Assembly: GCA_016873525.1 (NCBI GenBank)
Contig: VGXD01000174.1
Span: 1-5,028 of the forward strand
DNA: 5,028 bases
Reading direction: 5' to 3'
Source of the DNA: Nitrospira sp.
Lineage (GTDB): Bacteria; Nitrospirota; Nitrospiria; Nitrospirales; Nitrospiraceae
A model generated the notes under the pieces. The model was not told where the DNA came from. It saw only the letters and a list, made by a program, of their open reading frames with translations, and made no database searches. This document shows, in pieces, positions 1 through 5,028 of this stretch (positions within the stretch are counted from its first letter, which is position 1; each line of letters starts with the position of its first letter). A program made the position numbers and the translations under genes.

Positions 1-497
1 TGGACTCGGCCGTGCTGGTCTTCGGCATCCTCTACATCGGGCTGACAATGGGGCACTTGCTGCTGACCCGATCGCTGGCCGAAGGCGAGTTCCTGATTTT
101 CTTCCTCGTGCTCGTCACCTGGGCCGGAGACACGGGCGCCTACTATGCCGGGGTCAGCCTGGGCCGCAGAAAACTGGCCCCAGTCATCAGCCCCAACAAG
201 ACCCTGGAAGGCCTCCTCGGCGGGCTCCTGCTTGCGATCCTGGTCTCCATCGGCGCAGGGCTCTGGTTCCTCCCCTCGTTCAGCCTGACCGACTGCCTGG
301 CGCTGGGCCTTGTGCTGACCCTGACCGGCATGGTCGGGGACCTGGCTGAATCCGTTTTGAAACGAAGTGCGGGCGTGAAGGACTCCGGCAGCCTCATCCC
401 GGCGCACGGGGGCATGTTCGACCGGCTGGACAGCCTCTTGTTCACCGCGCCCGCATTCTATTACTATGTCACCCTCATCAAGGGAACCGCGTCATGA
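1..497 (+). CDS. cdsA: Phosphatidate cytidylyltransferase (CDP-diacylglycerol synthase), C-terminal part; 5' end outside window
   Basis: The enzyme condenses CTP with phosphatidic acid to give CDP-diacylglycerol, the precursor of all bacterial phospholipid head groups, in the inner membrane. The reading frame is open from base 3 (164 codons to the TGA at 495-497). Because full-length CdsA is usually about 260-285 residues, roughly 100 N-terminal residues lie to the left of the window. Numbering from base 3, the conserved WAGDTGAYYAG segment is at about 40-50 and SPNKTLEG at 63-70. The complete CTP_transf_1 family signature runs from S117 to D143 (bases 351-431): SxLKR, then KDSG, then PxHGGxFDRxD. 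Several hydrophobic stretches fit a polytopic membrane protein. The GTG at base 12 is only an internal valine codon. The stop codon overlaps the dxr start (ATGA), implying an operon with translational coupling. No internal defect is seen, so the gene is cut only by the window edge. Confidence 0.96.
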   Translation, partial: DSAVLVFGILYIGLTMGHLLLTRSLAEGEFLIFFLVLVTWAGDTGAYYAGVSLGRRKLAPVISPNKTLEGLLGGLLLAILVSIGAGLWFLPSFSLTDCLALGLVLTLTGMVGDLAESVLKRSAGVKDSGSLIPAHGGMFDRLDSLLFTAPAFYYYVTLIKGTAS

Positions 498-1654
498 AAC
501 ATATCGTGATCCTGGGATCGACCGGATCCATCGGCACCAATACCCTCGACATCGTCGCCAAGTTCCCCGATCGATTCAAGGTCGTCGGGCTCACGGCCGG
601 GACCAAAGACGACGTGCTGGAGGAACAACTCCGCCGCTTCAAACCCGCCGCCGTGGCCCTGGCCGACGAACAGGCCGCCACGCGGCTGCGCGCCCGCTGC
701 CAAGACACGTCGGTCCGAATCTATTCCGGCGTGGAGGGCCTGAGGCAGGTCGCCCAATGGCCGGAAGCCGACTTGGTGATTTCGGCCATCGTCGGCGGAG
801 CCGGCCTCGTCCCGACCCTCGCCGCCATCCGCGCGGACAAACCGGTGGCGCTCGCCAACAAGGAGCCCATGGTGATGGCCGGCCAGCTCATGCAGGAGGA
901 GGCCCGCCGCCACGGCGTGAAAATTTTTCCGGTGGACAGCGAGCACAGCGCCATTTTCCAGTCGATGGAAGGGCACCGACGGGAAGACATCCGCCGCCTG
1001 ATCCTGACCGCCTCCGGCGGCCCCCTCTGGGAGCTGTCGCGGGAGCAAATGGCCCGGGTGAAGCCGGAGCAAGCGCTGCGGCACCCCAATTGGAAGATGG
1101 GGGCCAAGATCACCATCGACTCCGCCACATTGATGAACAAGGGCCTGGAGGTCGTCGAAGCCCGCTGGCTCTTCGACGTCCCCGCGTCGCAGATCGAGGT
1201 CCTCGTGCACCGGGAAAGCATCGTCCATTCTCTGGTAGAATATCGGGACGGGTCGGTGATCGCGCAGTTGGGCACGCCCGACATGCGCACGCCGATTTCC
1301 TACGCGATGCAATATCCGGAACGTCTGCCGCTGGACCAGCCTTCGCTGGACCTGGCCCGCATCGGCAAGCTGACCTTCCAAGAGCCGGACCACGACCGGT
1401 TCCCCTGCCTGAGGCTCGGCTACGAAGCCTTGCGGATCGGCGGCACCATGCCGGCCGCCCTCAATGCCGCCAACGAAGTGGCGGTCGCCGCCTACTTGCA
1501 GGGAGGAATCGGGTTTTTGGAGATTGCCGAAGTGATCGAGGGCACGATGGCCGCGCATACGCCACGCCCCATCACGGCCCTGGAGGACGCGCTGGAAACC
1601 GACCGTTGGGCGAGGGAAAAAGCCGACTCGCTCGTTCACGCGCGCGCACGCTGA
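494..1654 (+). CDS. dxr: 1-deoxy-D-xylulose 5-phosphate reductoisomerase
   Basis: This cytosolic enzyme rearranges and reduces DXP to 2-C-methyl-D-erythritol 4-phosphate with NADPH, the committed step of the MEP isoprenoid pathway; it is the fosmidomycin target. The 386-residue length is normal. The N-terminal NADPH-binding loop GSTGSIG is at 8-14 and LANKE at 120-124. The catalytic domain has the metal ligands D148 and E150 (PVDSEH) and E219 (NKGLEVVEARW). Substrate-binding residues S174 (ASGGP), H197 and W200 (HPNWKMG), S210, N215 and K216 are all present, as is the flexible-loop GTPDMRTP segment at 260-267. Compared with E. coli, by memory of its numbering, about ten residues are missing between the DSEH and SGGP motifs, a region I regard as variable. 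The residue after LANKE is proline (P125), where Ser, Thr or Ala is more familiar. The ATG start overlaps the cdsA stop by four bases and places the nucleotide-binding loop at the expected distance from the N-terminus. The enzyme looks fully functional. Confidence 0.98.
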   Translation: MKHIVILGSTGSIGTNTLDIVAKFPDRFKVVGLTAGTKDDVLEEQLRRFKPAAVALADEQAATRLRARCQDTSVRIYSGVEGLRQVAQWPEADLVISAIVGGAGLVPTLAAIRADKPVALANKEPMVMAGQLMQEEARRHGVKIFPVDSEHSAIFQSMEGHRREDIRRLILTASGGPLWELSREQMARVKPEQALRHPNWKMGAKITIDSATLMNKGLEVVEARWLFDVPASQIEVLVHRESIVHSLVEYRDGSVIAQLGTPDMRTPISYAMQYPERLPLDQPSLDLARIGKLTFQEPDHDRFPCLRLGYEALRIGGTMPAALNAANEVAVAAYLQGGIGFLEIAEVIEGTMAAHTPRPITALEDALETDRWAREKADSLVHARAR

Positions 1655-1702
1655 CGCTGAGAGCCGTACAGTCTTCATGTCGCAAAGCCCCCTCACCCGG
1701 AA

Positions 1703-1742
1703 GACTTGGCGACTTTCGGACTTTTAGACTCTTGAACTTGAC
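1703..1742. repeat. Degenerate 8-base tandem repeat, five units
   Basis: Five consecutive 8-base units start at 1703, 1711, 1719, 1727 and 1735. The best-preserved units are GACTTTCG (1711-1718) and GACTTTTA (1719-1726). Units one (GACTTGGC) and four (GACTCTTG) keep the GACT start and differ later, and unit five begins AACTT. The array lies entirely in the non-coding spacer just upstream of the rseP ribosome binding site. The period is visible directly, but its function is unknown. It could be a dispersed intergenic repeat family, a protein-binding array, or simple low-complexity sequence produced by slippage and decay. Confidence 0.6.
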
Positions 1743-1752
1743 GGCCATCTGA

Positions 1753-1760
1753 AGAAGGAG
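1753..1760 (+). promoter_or_regulatory. Shine-Dalgarno sequence of rseP
   Basis: AGAAGGAG ends eight bases before the GTG at 1769. This strong, well-spaced site decides in favour of the GTG as the rseP start. No in-frame ATG or other start between it and the HELGH active-site motif has a comparable site. Confidence 0.85.
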
Positions 1761-1768
1761 CTTCTGAC

Positions 1769-3160
1769 GTGGTACATACTTTCGCCTGGTCGCCGGATGC
1801 CATCTGGCTGCTCACGCAGAAGGCCTGGTGGTTTTTGATCGTGCTGGGCGTCTTGGTGTCCTTTCACGAACTGGGGCATTTTCTGGCCGCCCGCTGGGTG
1901 GGCGTCAGGGTGTTGAAGTTTTCGCTGGGATTCGGGCCGAAGCTGGTGGGACGCCAGATCGGCGACACCGAATACCTGCTCTCCGCCGTCCCCCTCGGCG
2001 GCTATGTCAAACTCTTCGGCGAAGAAGAAGCCGAGGCCCTCACGCTGGACGAGCAAAAACGCTCCTTCTCCCACCAGTCGCTGTGGCGAAAAATGCTCAT
2101 CGTGTCGGCTGGGCCAGGGTTCAACTTCCTGCTGACCTATCTCATTTTTGCCGGCTGGCTGGCCACAGGCGCCGCCCTCTTCGTGCCGACCTTCCATGAC
2201 CTCACCCCGGACGTCGAGGCCCTGCGGCCAGGCTCGCCGGCTGAACTGGCCGGCCTGCAGGTCGGCGACCGGATCGTCCGGGTCAACGACAAGGACATTT
2301 CCACCAAGAGCGAACTCTACGAGGCCGTGCAGAAAAGCAACGGCAAGCCGGTCACCCTGGACCTGCGGCGAAACGACCAGGTCAAGACCCTGCTGGTCGC
2401 GCCCACCGCCACCACCCTTCAGGAGAACGGCAAAGAGATCGTCGCCTACCGCCTCGGCATCGAGGAGACGGCTCCGGTGATCACGGCCGTGATGAGCGGC
2501 TCGCCCGCCATGGCAGCCGGCTTTCAAGACGGAGACCGGGTCGTGGCCATTGAGGGCCAGCCCATCCAAACCTGGGCCCAGATGACGAGCTTCGTCAAAG
2601 ACAGCCCCAACCGCCCCCTGCACATTCAAGCTTCGCGCGACGGCCGGCTCATCGATCTCACCGTCACCCCGGCCGCCGAGAAAACCGTCGTGGACGGCAA
2701 GACCGTGGACGTGGGGAAAATCGGCATCTCGGGGCCTGGCCGGGCCATCATCCGGGCTTCGAACCCCCTCATGGCCACCCTCCTGGGTTTCAAGGCAACC
2801 TGGGGTTGGACCGAACTCACGGCCATCGGCCTCTACAAAATGGTGGCGGGCGAGATCTCCAGCAAGAACATCGGCGGACCGCTCACCATTGCCAACATGT
2901 CGGGAGAGGCCGCCGCGCAGGGCGCTTCCAGCGTCGTGTTTTTGATCGCCATCCTGAGCATCAACCTCGGCGTGCTCAACCTCCTGCCGATTCCCATTTT
3001 AGACGGCGGGCACCTGCTCTTCTTCGCCATTGAAGCGATCTTGCGCAGGCCGCTGGGCGAGCGCCAACGCGAGATCGCGCAGCAGGTGGGCCTGCTCCTG
3101 CTCGTCGGCATCATGATCTTCGCCTTCTGGAACGACATCGAGCGGCTGATTTCGCACTAA
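1769..3160 (+). CDS. rseP: RseP-family intramembrane zinc metalloprotease (site-2 protease, M50) with two PDZ domains
   Basis: The family cleaves single-pass membrane proteins within the bilayer. E. coli RseP releases sigma-E by cutting RseA after the first-site protease and also clears signal-peptide remnants; the substrate here is unknown. The protein has 463 residues, close to the usual 420-460. A first membrane segment (about 18-42) carries the zinc motif HELGH at 33-37 (ligands H33 and H37, catalytic E34). SLGFGP (52-57) and PLGGYVKLFGE (75-85) match the membrane-associated beta region. A second membrane segment lies at about 108-135. Two PDZ domains follow, near 145-215 (GSPAELAGLQVGDRI) and 235-302 (GSPAMAAGFQDGDRV). 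The third membrane segment holds NLLPIPILDGGH (404-415), where D412 is the third zinc ligand, and a last one spans about 439-456. The GTG start is supported by the strong ribosome binding site. The position after dxr is the classic one for this gene. All catalytic residues are intact. Confidence 0.97.
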   Translation: MVHTFAWSPDAIWLLTQKAWWFLIVLGVLVSFHELGHFLAARWVGVRVLKFSLGFGPKLVGRQIGDTEYLLSAVPLGGYVKLFGEEEAEALTLDEQKRSFSHQSLWRKMLIVSAGPGFNFLLTYLIFAGWLATGAALFVPTFHDLTPDVEALRPGSPAELAGLQVGDRIVRVNDKDISTKSELYEAVQKSNGKPVTLDLRRNDQVKTLLVAPTATTLQENGKEIVAYRLGIEETAPVITAVMSGSPAMAAGFQDGDRVVAIEGQPIQTWAQMTSFVKDSPNRPLHIQASRDGRLIDLTVTPAAEKTVVDGKTVDVGKIGISGPGRAIIRASNPLMATLLGFKATWGWTELTAIGLYKMVAGEISSKNIGGPLTIANMSGEAAAQGASSVVFLIAILSINLGVLNLLPIPILDGGHLLFFAIEAILRRPLGERQREIAQQVGLLLLVGIMIFAFWNDIERLISH

Positions 3161-3166
3161 ACCACC

Positions 3167-3228
3167 GTCTGACGGTCCGTCACGTCGGCACGTCTCTTGC
3201 GGACTGTCGGACATGACGACCGTCAGAC
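3167..3228. repeat. Perfect 11-base inverted repeat, 40-base loop, upstream of proS
   Basis: The left arm is at 3167-3177 (GTCTGACGGTC) and the right arm at 3218-3228 (GACCGTCAGAC). Both arms match without mismatch, and the pairing does not extend at either end. The right arm is followed directly by five T residues (3229-3233) and lies 15 bases before the proS ribosome binding site. The left arm can instead fold on itself as part of the ACCGTC/GACGGT hairpin at 3164-3176. A regulatory RNA structure is possible, but only the complementarity is observed. Confidence 0.55.
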
Positions 3229-3242
3229 TTTTTGAAGTTCAT

Positions 3243-3248
3243 AGAGGT
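3243..3248 (+). promoter_or_regulatory. Probable Shine-Dalgarno sequence of proS
   Basis: AGAGGT lies three bases before the ATG at 3252, a somewhat short spacing. The alternative in-frame ATG at 3213 has no purine-rich site before it. This supports the downstream start. Confidence 0.55.
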
Positions 3249-3251
3249 CTC

Positions 3252-4964
3252 ATGCGCACGTCACAAATGTTGATCCCCACGCTCCGAGAAGAGCCCGGCG
3301 AAGCGGAAACGGTCAGCCACCGCTTAATGCTGCGGGCCGGCATGATCCGCAAGGTCGCCGCCGGCATCTACACCTACCTCCCGCTGGGACTCCGCGTCAT
3401 CCGCAAGGTCGAAGCCATCATCCGCGAAGAGATGAACCGGGCCGGAGCCCAGGAACTCCTCATGCCCATCGCCTCCCCCGCGGAACTCTGGCGCGAGACC
3501 GGGCGCTGGGATTTTTACGGCAAAGAACTGCTCCGCTTCAAGGACCGCCACGAACGCGACTTTTGCCTCGGCCCCACCCACGAGGAAGTCATCACCGACC
3601 TGATCCGCCGCGAAGTCCGTTCCTACCGGCAACTGCCGCTGAACTGTTACCAGATCCAAACCAAGTTCCGGGACGAGATCCGCCCCCGCTTCGGCCTCAT
3701 GCGCGGGCGCGAGTTCATCATGAAAGACGCCTATAGCTTCGACCGGGACGAGGCGGGGGCCACGGTCAGCTATCAAAAGATGTACGACGCCTATCACCGC
3801 ATTTTCACCCGTTGCGGTCTGACCTTCCGCGCCGTGGAGGCGGACACCGGCCTGATCGGCGGCACTTCCTCGCACGAATTCATGGTCCTGGCCGACACCG
3901 GAGAAGAAACGATCCTCTACGCCGACCAGGGCACCTATGCCGCCAACGTGGAACGGGCCGAGGTCCTGCCTCCGACCGAGACGACGACCGAATCGCCCCG
4001 GCCGCTGCGAAAGGTGCCGACCCCCGGCGCCCGCACCGTCGAGGAGGTGACGGCCCTCCTGAAGATCGCCCCGCAGCAGCTCGTCAAAACGATGCTCTAC
4101 CGGACGGCGAAGGACACGGTCGCGGTGCTGGTGCGCGGGGACCACGAGGTCAACGAGATCAAGGTCAAGAAACTGCTCGGCGTGGTGGAGATCGAGCTGG
4201 CCTCTCCGGACAAGGTCGCCGCCGTCACCGGCGCGCCGGTCGGGTTTGCCGGGCCGGTCGGCCTGCGCGGGACCCGCATCCTCGCGGACCAAGCGGTGAA
4301 GGCCCTGCGCAACTTCGTCGTCGGCGGGAACGAAACCGACACCCACTACGTGGACGCCAACTGGGAGCGGGACTTTGCGGTCGAGCAGTTCGCGGACCTC
4401 CGCAACGCCCGCGCCGGCGACCCTTCGCCCACCGGGCAGGGACGGCTCCGCGTGGCCCGCGGCATCGAGGTCGGGCACGTGTTCATGCTGGGCGCCAAAT
4501 ACAGTCAATCCATGAAAGCCACTTTCCTGGACCCCCAGGGCCAGGAAACCATGGCCGTGATGGGCTGCTACGGGATCGGCGTCGGACGCACCGCCGCATC
4601 GGCCATCGAGCAGAACCACGACGCCAAGGGCATCATCTGGCCGGCGCCCATCGCCCCGTTCCATGTCCATCTCCTCCCCCTCAGCCAGTCGGCCGCCGTG
4701 ACGGAGGCGACTCGCTCCCTCTACGACCTGCTGACTCAAGCCGGCATCGAAGTCCTCTGGGACGACCGCGACGAGCGGGCCGGGGTCAAATTCAACGACG
4801 CGGACCTGATCGGCGCCCCCTGCCACCTGATCGTCGGGGAAAAAGGGCTGGCCCAGGGCCTCGTCGAACTCAAACGGAGAAAAACCGGCGAGGCCACCCG
4901 CCTGCCTCAGGACCAGGTGCTGACGCAGGTCCAGGCGATGCTCGCAAACCTGCCAAAAACTTGA
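3252..4964 (+). CDS. proS: Prolyl-tRNA synthetase, bacterial type with editing insertion domain
   Basis: This cytosolic class II synthetase charges tRNA-Pro with proline. From the ATG at 3252 the protein has 570 residues and begins MRTSQ, as E. coli ProRS (572 residues) does. An in-frame ATG at 3213 would add 13 residues that do not resemble the family and lacks a ribosome binding site, so it was not chosen. The class II catalytic core shows the LMLRAGMIRK region (25-34), GPTHEE (107-112), motif 2 FRDEIRPRFG (139-148), KDAYSF (158-163), and motif 3 GCYGIGVGR (438-446, arginine R446). The insertion domain, approximately 220-400, is the editing domain that hydrolyses Ala-tRNA-Pro in bacterial ProRS. 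It retains K279 in LVKT and H365, which I align with the E. coli editing residues K279 and H369. The C-terminal anticodon-binding domain covers about 466-565 (GIEVLWDDRDERAGVKF). The gene is probably part of the same operon as rseP, though a structured 91-base spacer separates them. It appears intact and functional. Confidence 0.98.
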   Translation: MRTSQMLIPTLREEPGEAETVSHRLMLRAGMIRKVAAGIYTYLPLGLRVIRKVEAIIREEMNRAGAQELLMPIASPAELWRETGRWDFYGKELLRFKDRHERDFCLGPTHEEVITDLIRREVRSYRQLPLNCYQIQTKFRDEIRPRFGLMRGREFIMKDAYSFDRDEAGATVSYQKMYDAYHRIFTRCGLTFRAVEADTGLIGGTSSHEFMVLADTGEETILYADQGTYAANVERAEVLPPTETTTESPRPLRKVPTPGARTVEEVTALLKIAPQQLVKTMLYRTAKDTVAVLVRGDHEVNEIKVKKLLGVVEIELASPDKVAAVTGAPVGFAGPVGLRGTRILADQAVKALRNFVVGGNETDTHYVDANWERDFAVEQFADLRNARAGDPSPTGQGRLRVARGIEVGHVFMLGAKYSQSMKATFLDPQGQETMAVMGCYGIGVGRTAASAIEQNHDAKGIIWPAPIAPFHVHLLPLSQSAAVTEATRSLYDLLTQAGIEVLWDDRDERAGVKFNDADLIGAPCHLIVGEKGLAQGLVELKRRKTGEATRLPQDQVLTQVQAMLANLPKT

Positions 4965-5021
4965 TTTGCCCCCTGCTCCACGGTAAGGTGATTTCTGTCG
5001 GTTCATCGCGACGGAGTCCCC
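4965..5021. other. Spacer after proS (57 bases)
   Basis: This is a short non-coding stretch between the proS stop and a candidate next start codon. No stem-loop followed by a T-run is visible, so there is no sign that transcription ends here. A TTGATT/TAAGGT pair (4961-4966 and 4984-4989) has 17-base spacing, but the second element matches the -10 consensus at only three of six positions, so it is not called as a promoter. Confidence 0.5.
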
Positions 5022-5028
5022 ATGGAAG
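5022..5028 (+). CDS. Possible start of the next gene, cut by the window edge
   Basis: An ATG at 5022-5024 is followed by GAA and one more base before the sequence ends. ACGGAG at 5011-5016 lies five bases upstream and is a plausible, moderately good ribosome binding site. The distance from proS suits a further co-directional gene. Two codons do not allow any statement about the product. Confidence 0.35.

Larger units (their letters stand above)
1655..1768. other. dxr-rseP spacer (114 bases)
   Basis: This is non-coding sequence between the dxr stop and the rseP GTG. It contains a 7-base inverted repeat (AGTCTTC at 1670-1676 and GAAGACT at 1700-1706, 23-base loop). Next come a degenerate 8-base tandem array at 1703-1742 and the rseP ribosome binding site at 1753-1760. 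The inverted repeat is too short and its loop too long, with no following T-run, for a convincing intrinsic terminator. No promoter with acceptable -35/-10 elements and spacing was found. The spacer therefore gives no clear reason to split the operon, although internal control of rseP cannot be excluded. Confidence 0.7.
3161..3251. other. rseP-proS spacer with inverted repeats
   Basis: This 91-base non-coding stretch assumes the proS start at 3252. A compact palindrome, ACCGTC-T-GACGGT, lies at 3164-3176. A perfect 11-base inverted repeat pairs GTCTGACGGTC (3167-3177) with GACCGTCAGAC (3218-3228) across a 40-base loop. The two share bases, so the two foldings are mutually exclusive. Four 8-base units, each with GAC at positions 4-6, run from 3199 to 3230. 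A T5 run follows at 3229-3233. It does not look like a standard terminator because the loop is long, and no promoter could be identified with confidence. Confidence 0.65.

Noticed and set aside
464..1696. 410-codon open frame on the - strand opposite dxr
   Set aside because: It is a shadow of dxr for the same reason; the translation is low in complexity, rich in G, R, H and D, and lacks motifs.
1670..1706. Inverted repeat after dxr considered as an intrinsic terminator
   Set aside because: It has only 7 bases per arm, a 23-base loop and no T-run after the stem.
1706..1743. Possible promoter for rseP (TTGGCG or TTGACG as -35)
   Set aside because: No -10-like hexamer lies at 16-18 bases from either element; TAGACT is only 13 bases from TTGGCG.
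466..1752. 428-codon + strand open frame in another frame through dxr and into the spacer
   Set aside because: It overlaps dxr completely. Its product is dominated by R, P, G and A, as expected from reading a GC-rich gene out of frame.
1724..2629. 301-codon - strand open frame opposite rseP
   Set aside because: It lies antisense to a motif-complete RseP, and no plausible domain or independent start signal was found.
3161..3251. T-box leader ahead of the aminoacyl-tRNA synthetase gene
   Set aside because: The spacer is far too short for a T-box, and no T-box consensus sequence or specifier loop is visible.
3324..5006. Long open frame on the - strand covering almost all of proS (560 codons)
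   Set aside because: It is antisense to a gene with unambiguous family motifs, its translation shows no recognisable domain, and long antisense open frames are expected in GC-rich genes with biased third positions.
1..5028. Mobile element, CRISPR array, tRNA or defence system
   Set aside because: Coding sequence for four housekeeping genes fills nearly the whole window. The spacers are at most 114 bases and show no terminal repeats, cloverleaf or spaced direct repeats of CRISPR size.

Overview
This is a GC-rich, tightly packed stretch of bacterial chromosome. It carries four housekeeping genes, all on the + strand: the 3' part of cdsA (1-497), complete dxr (494-1654), complete rseP (1769-3160) and complete proS (3252-4964). 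A possible start of a fifth gene lies at the right edge (5022). All four assignments rest on strong family motifs. The order cdsA-dxr-rseP-proS matches the widespread bacterial block in which uppS-cdsA-dxr-rseP follows the rpsB/tsf/pyrH/frr translation genes. Having proS directly after rseP, with a GC-rich base composition, would fit a Nitrospirota (Nitrospira-like) or deltaproteobacterial-type genome. That placement is inferred from gene order and general sequence character, not from a marker gene, and it is only moderately secure. Nothing indicates a plasmid, phage or genomic island.

Layout: cdsA and dxr overlap by four bases (ATGA, 494-497), so they are probably translationally coupled. 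A 114-base spacer (1655-1768) separates dxr from rseP and holds a degenerate five-unit tandem array with an 8-base period. rseP starts with GTG behind a strong Shine-Dalgarno sequence. A 91-base spacer (3161-3251) separates rseP from proS. It contains a perfect 11-base inverted repeat, a compact 6-base palindrome and another 8-base periodicity of GAC triplets. proS most likely starts at the ATG at 3252 rather than the in-frame upstream ATG at 3213. A 57-base spacer follows proS, then a candidate start codon with a weak ribosome binding site.

Functionally, the genes cover envelope biogenesis and translation. CdsA makes CDP-diacylglycerol for phospholipids. DXR commits carbon to the MEP isoprenoid pathway, which supplies the undecaprenyl carrier made by the usual upstream neighbour UppS. 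RseP is an intramembrane site-2 protease used in envelope stress signalling and signal-peptide-remnant clearance. ProRS charges tRNA-Pro and carries the bacterial editing insertion.

I found no evidence of a previously undescribed system. The least explained sequence is in the two spacers flanking rseP, where related short-period repeat structure occurs. No RNA gene, CRISPR array, insertion sequence or convincing intrinsic terminator was seen.
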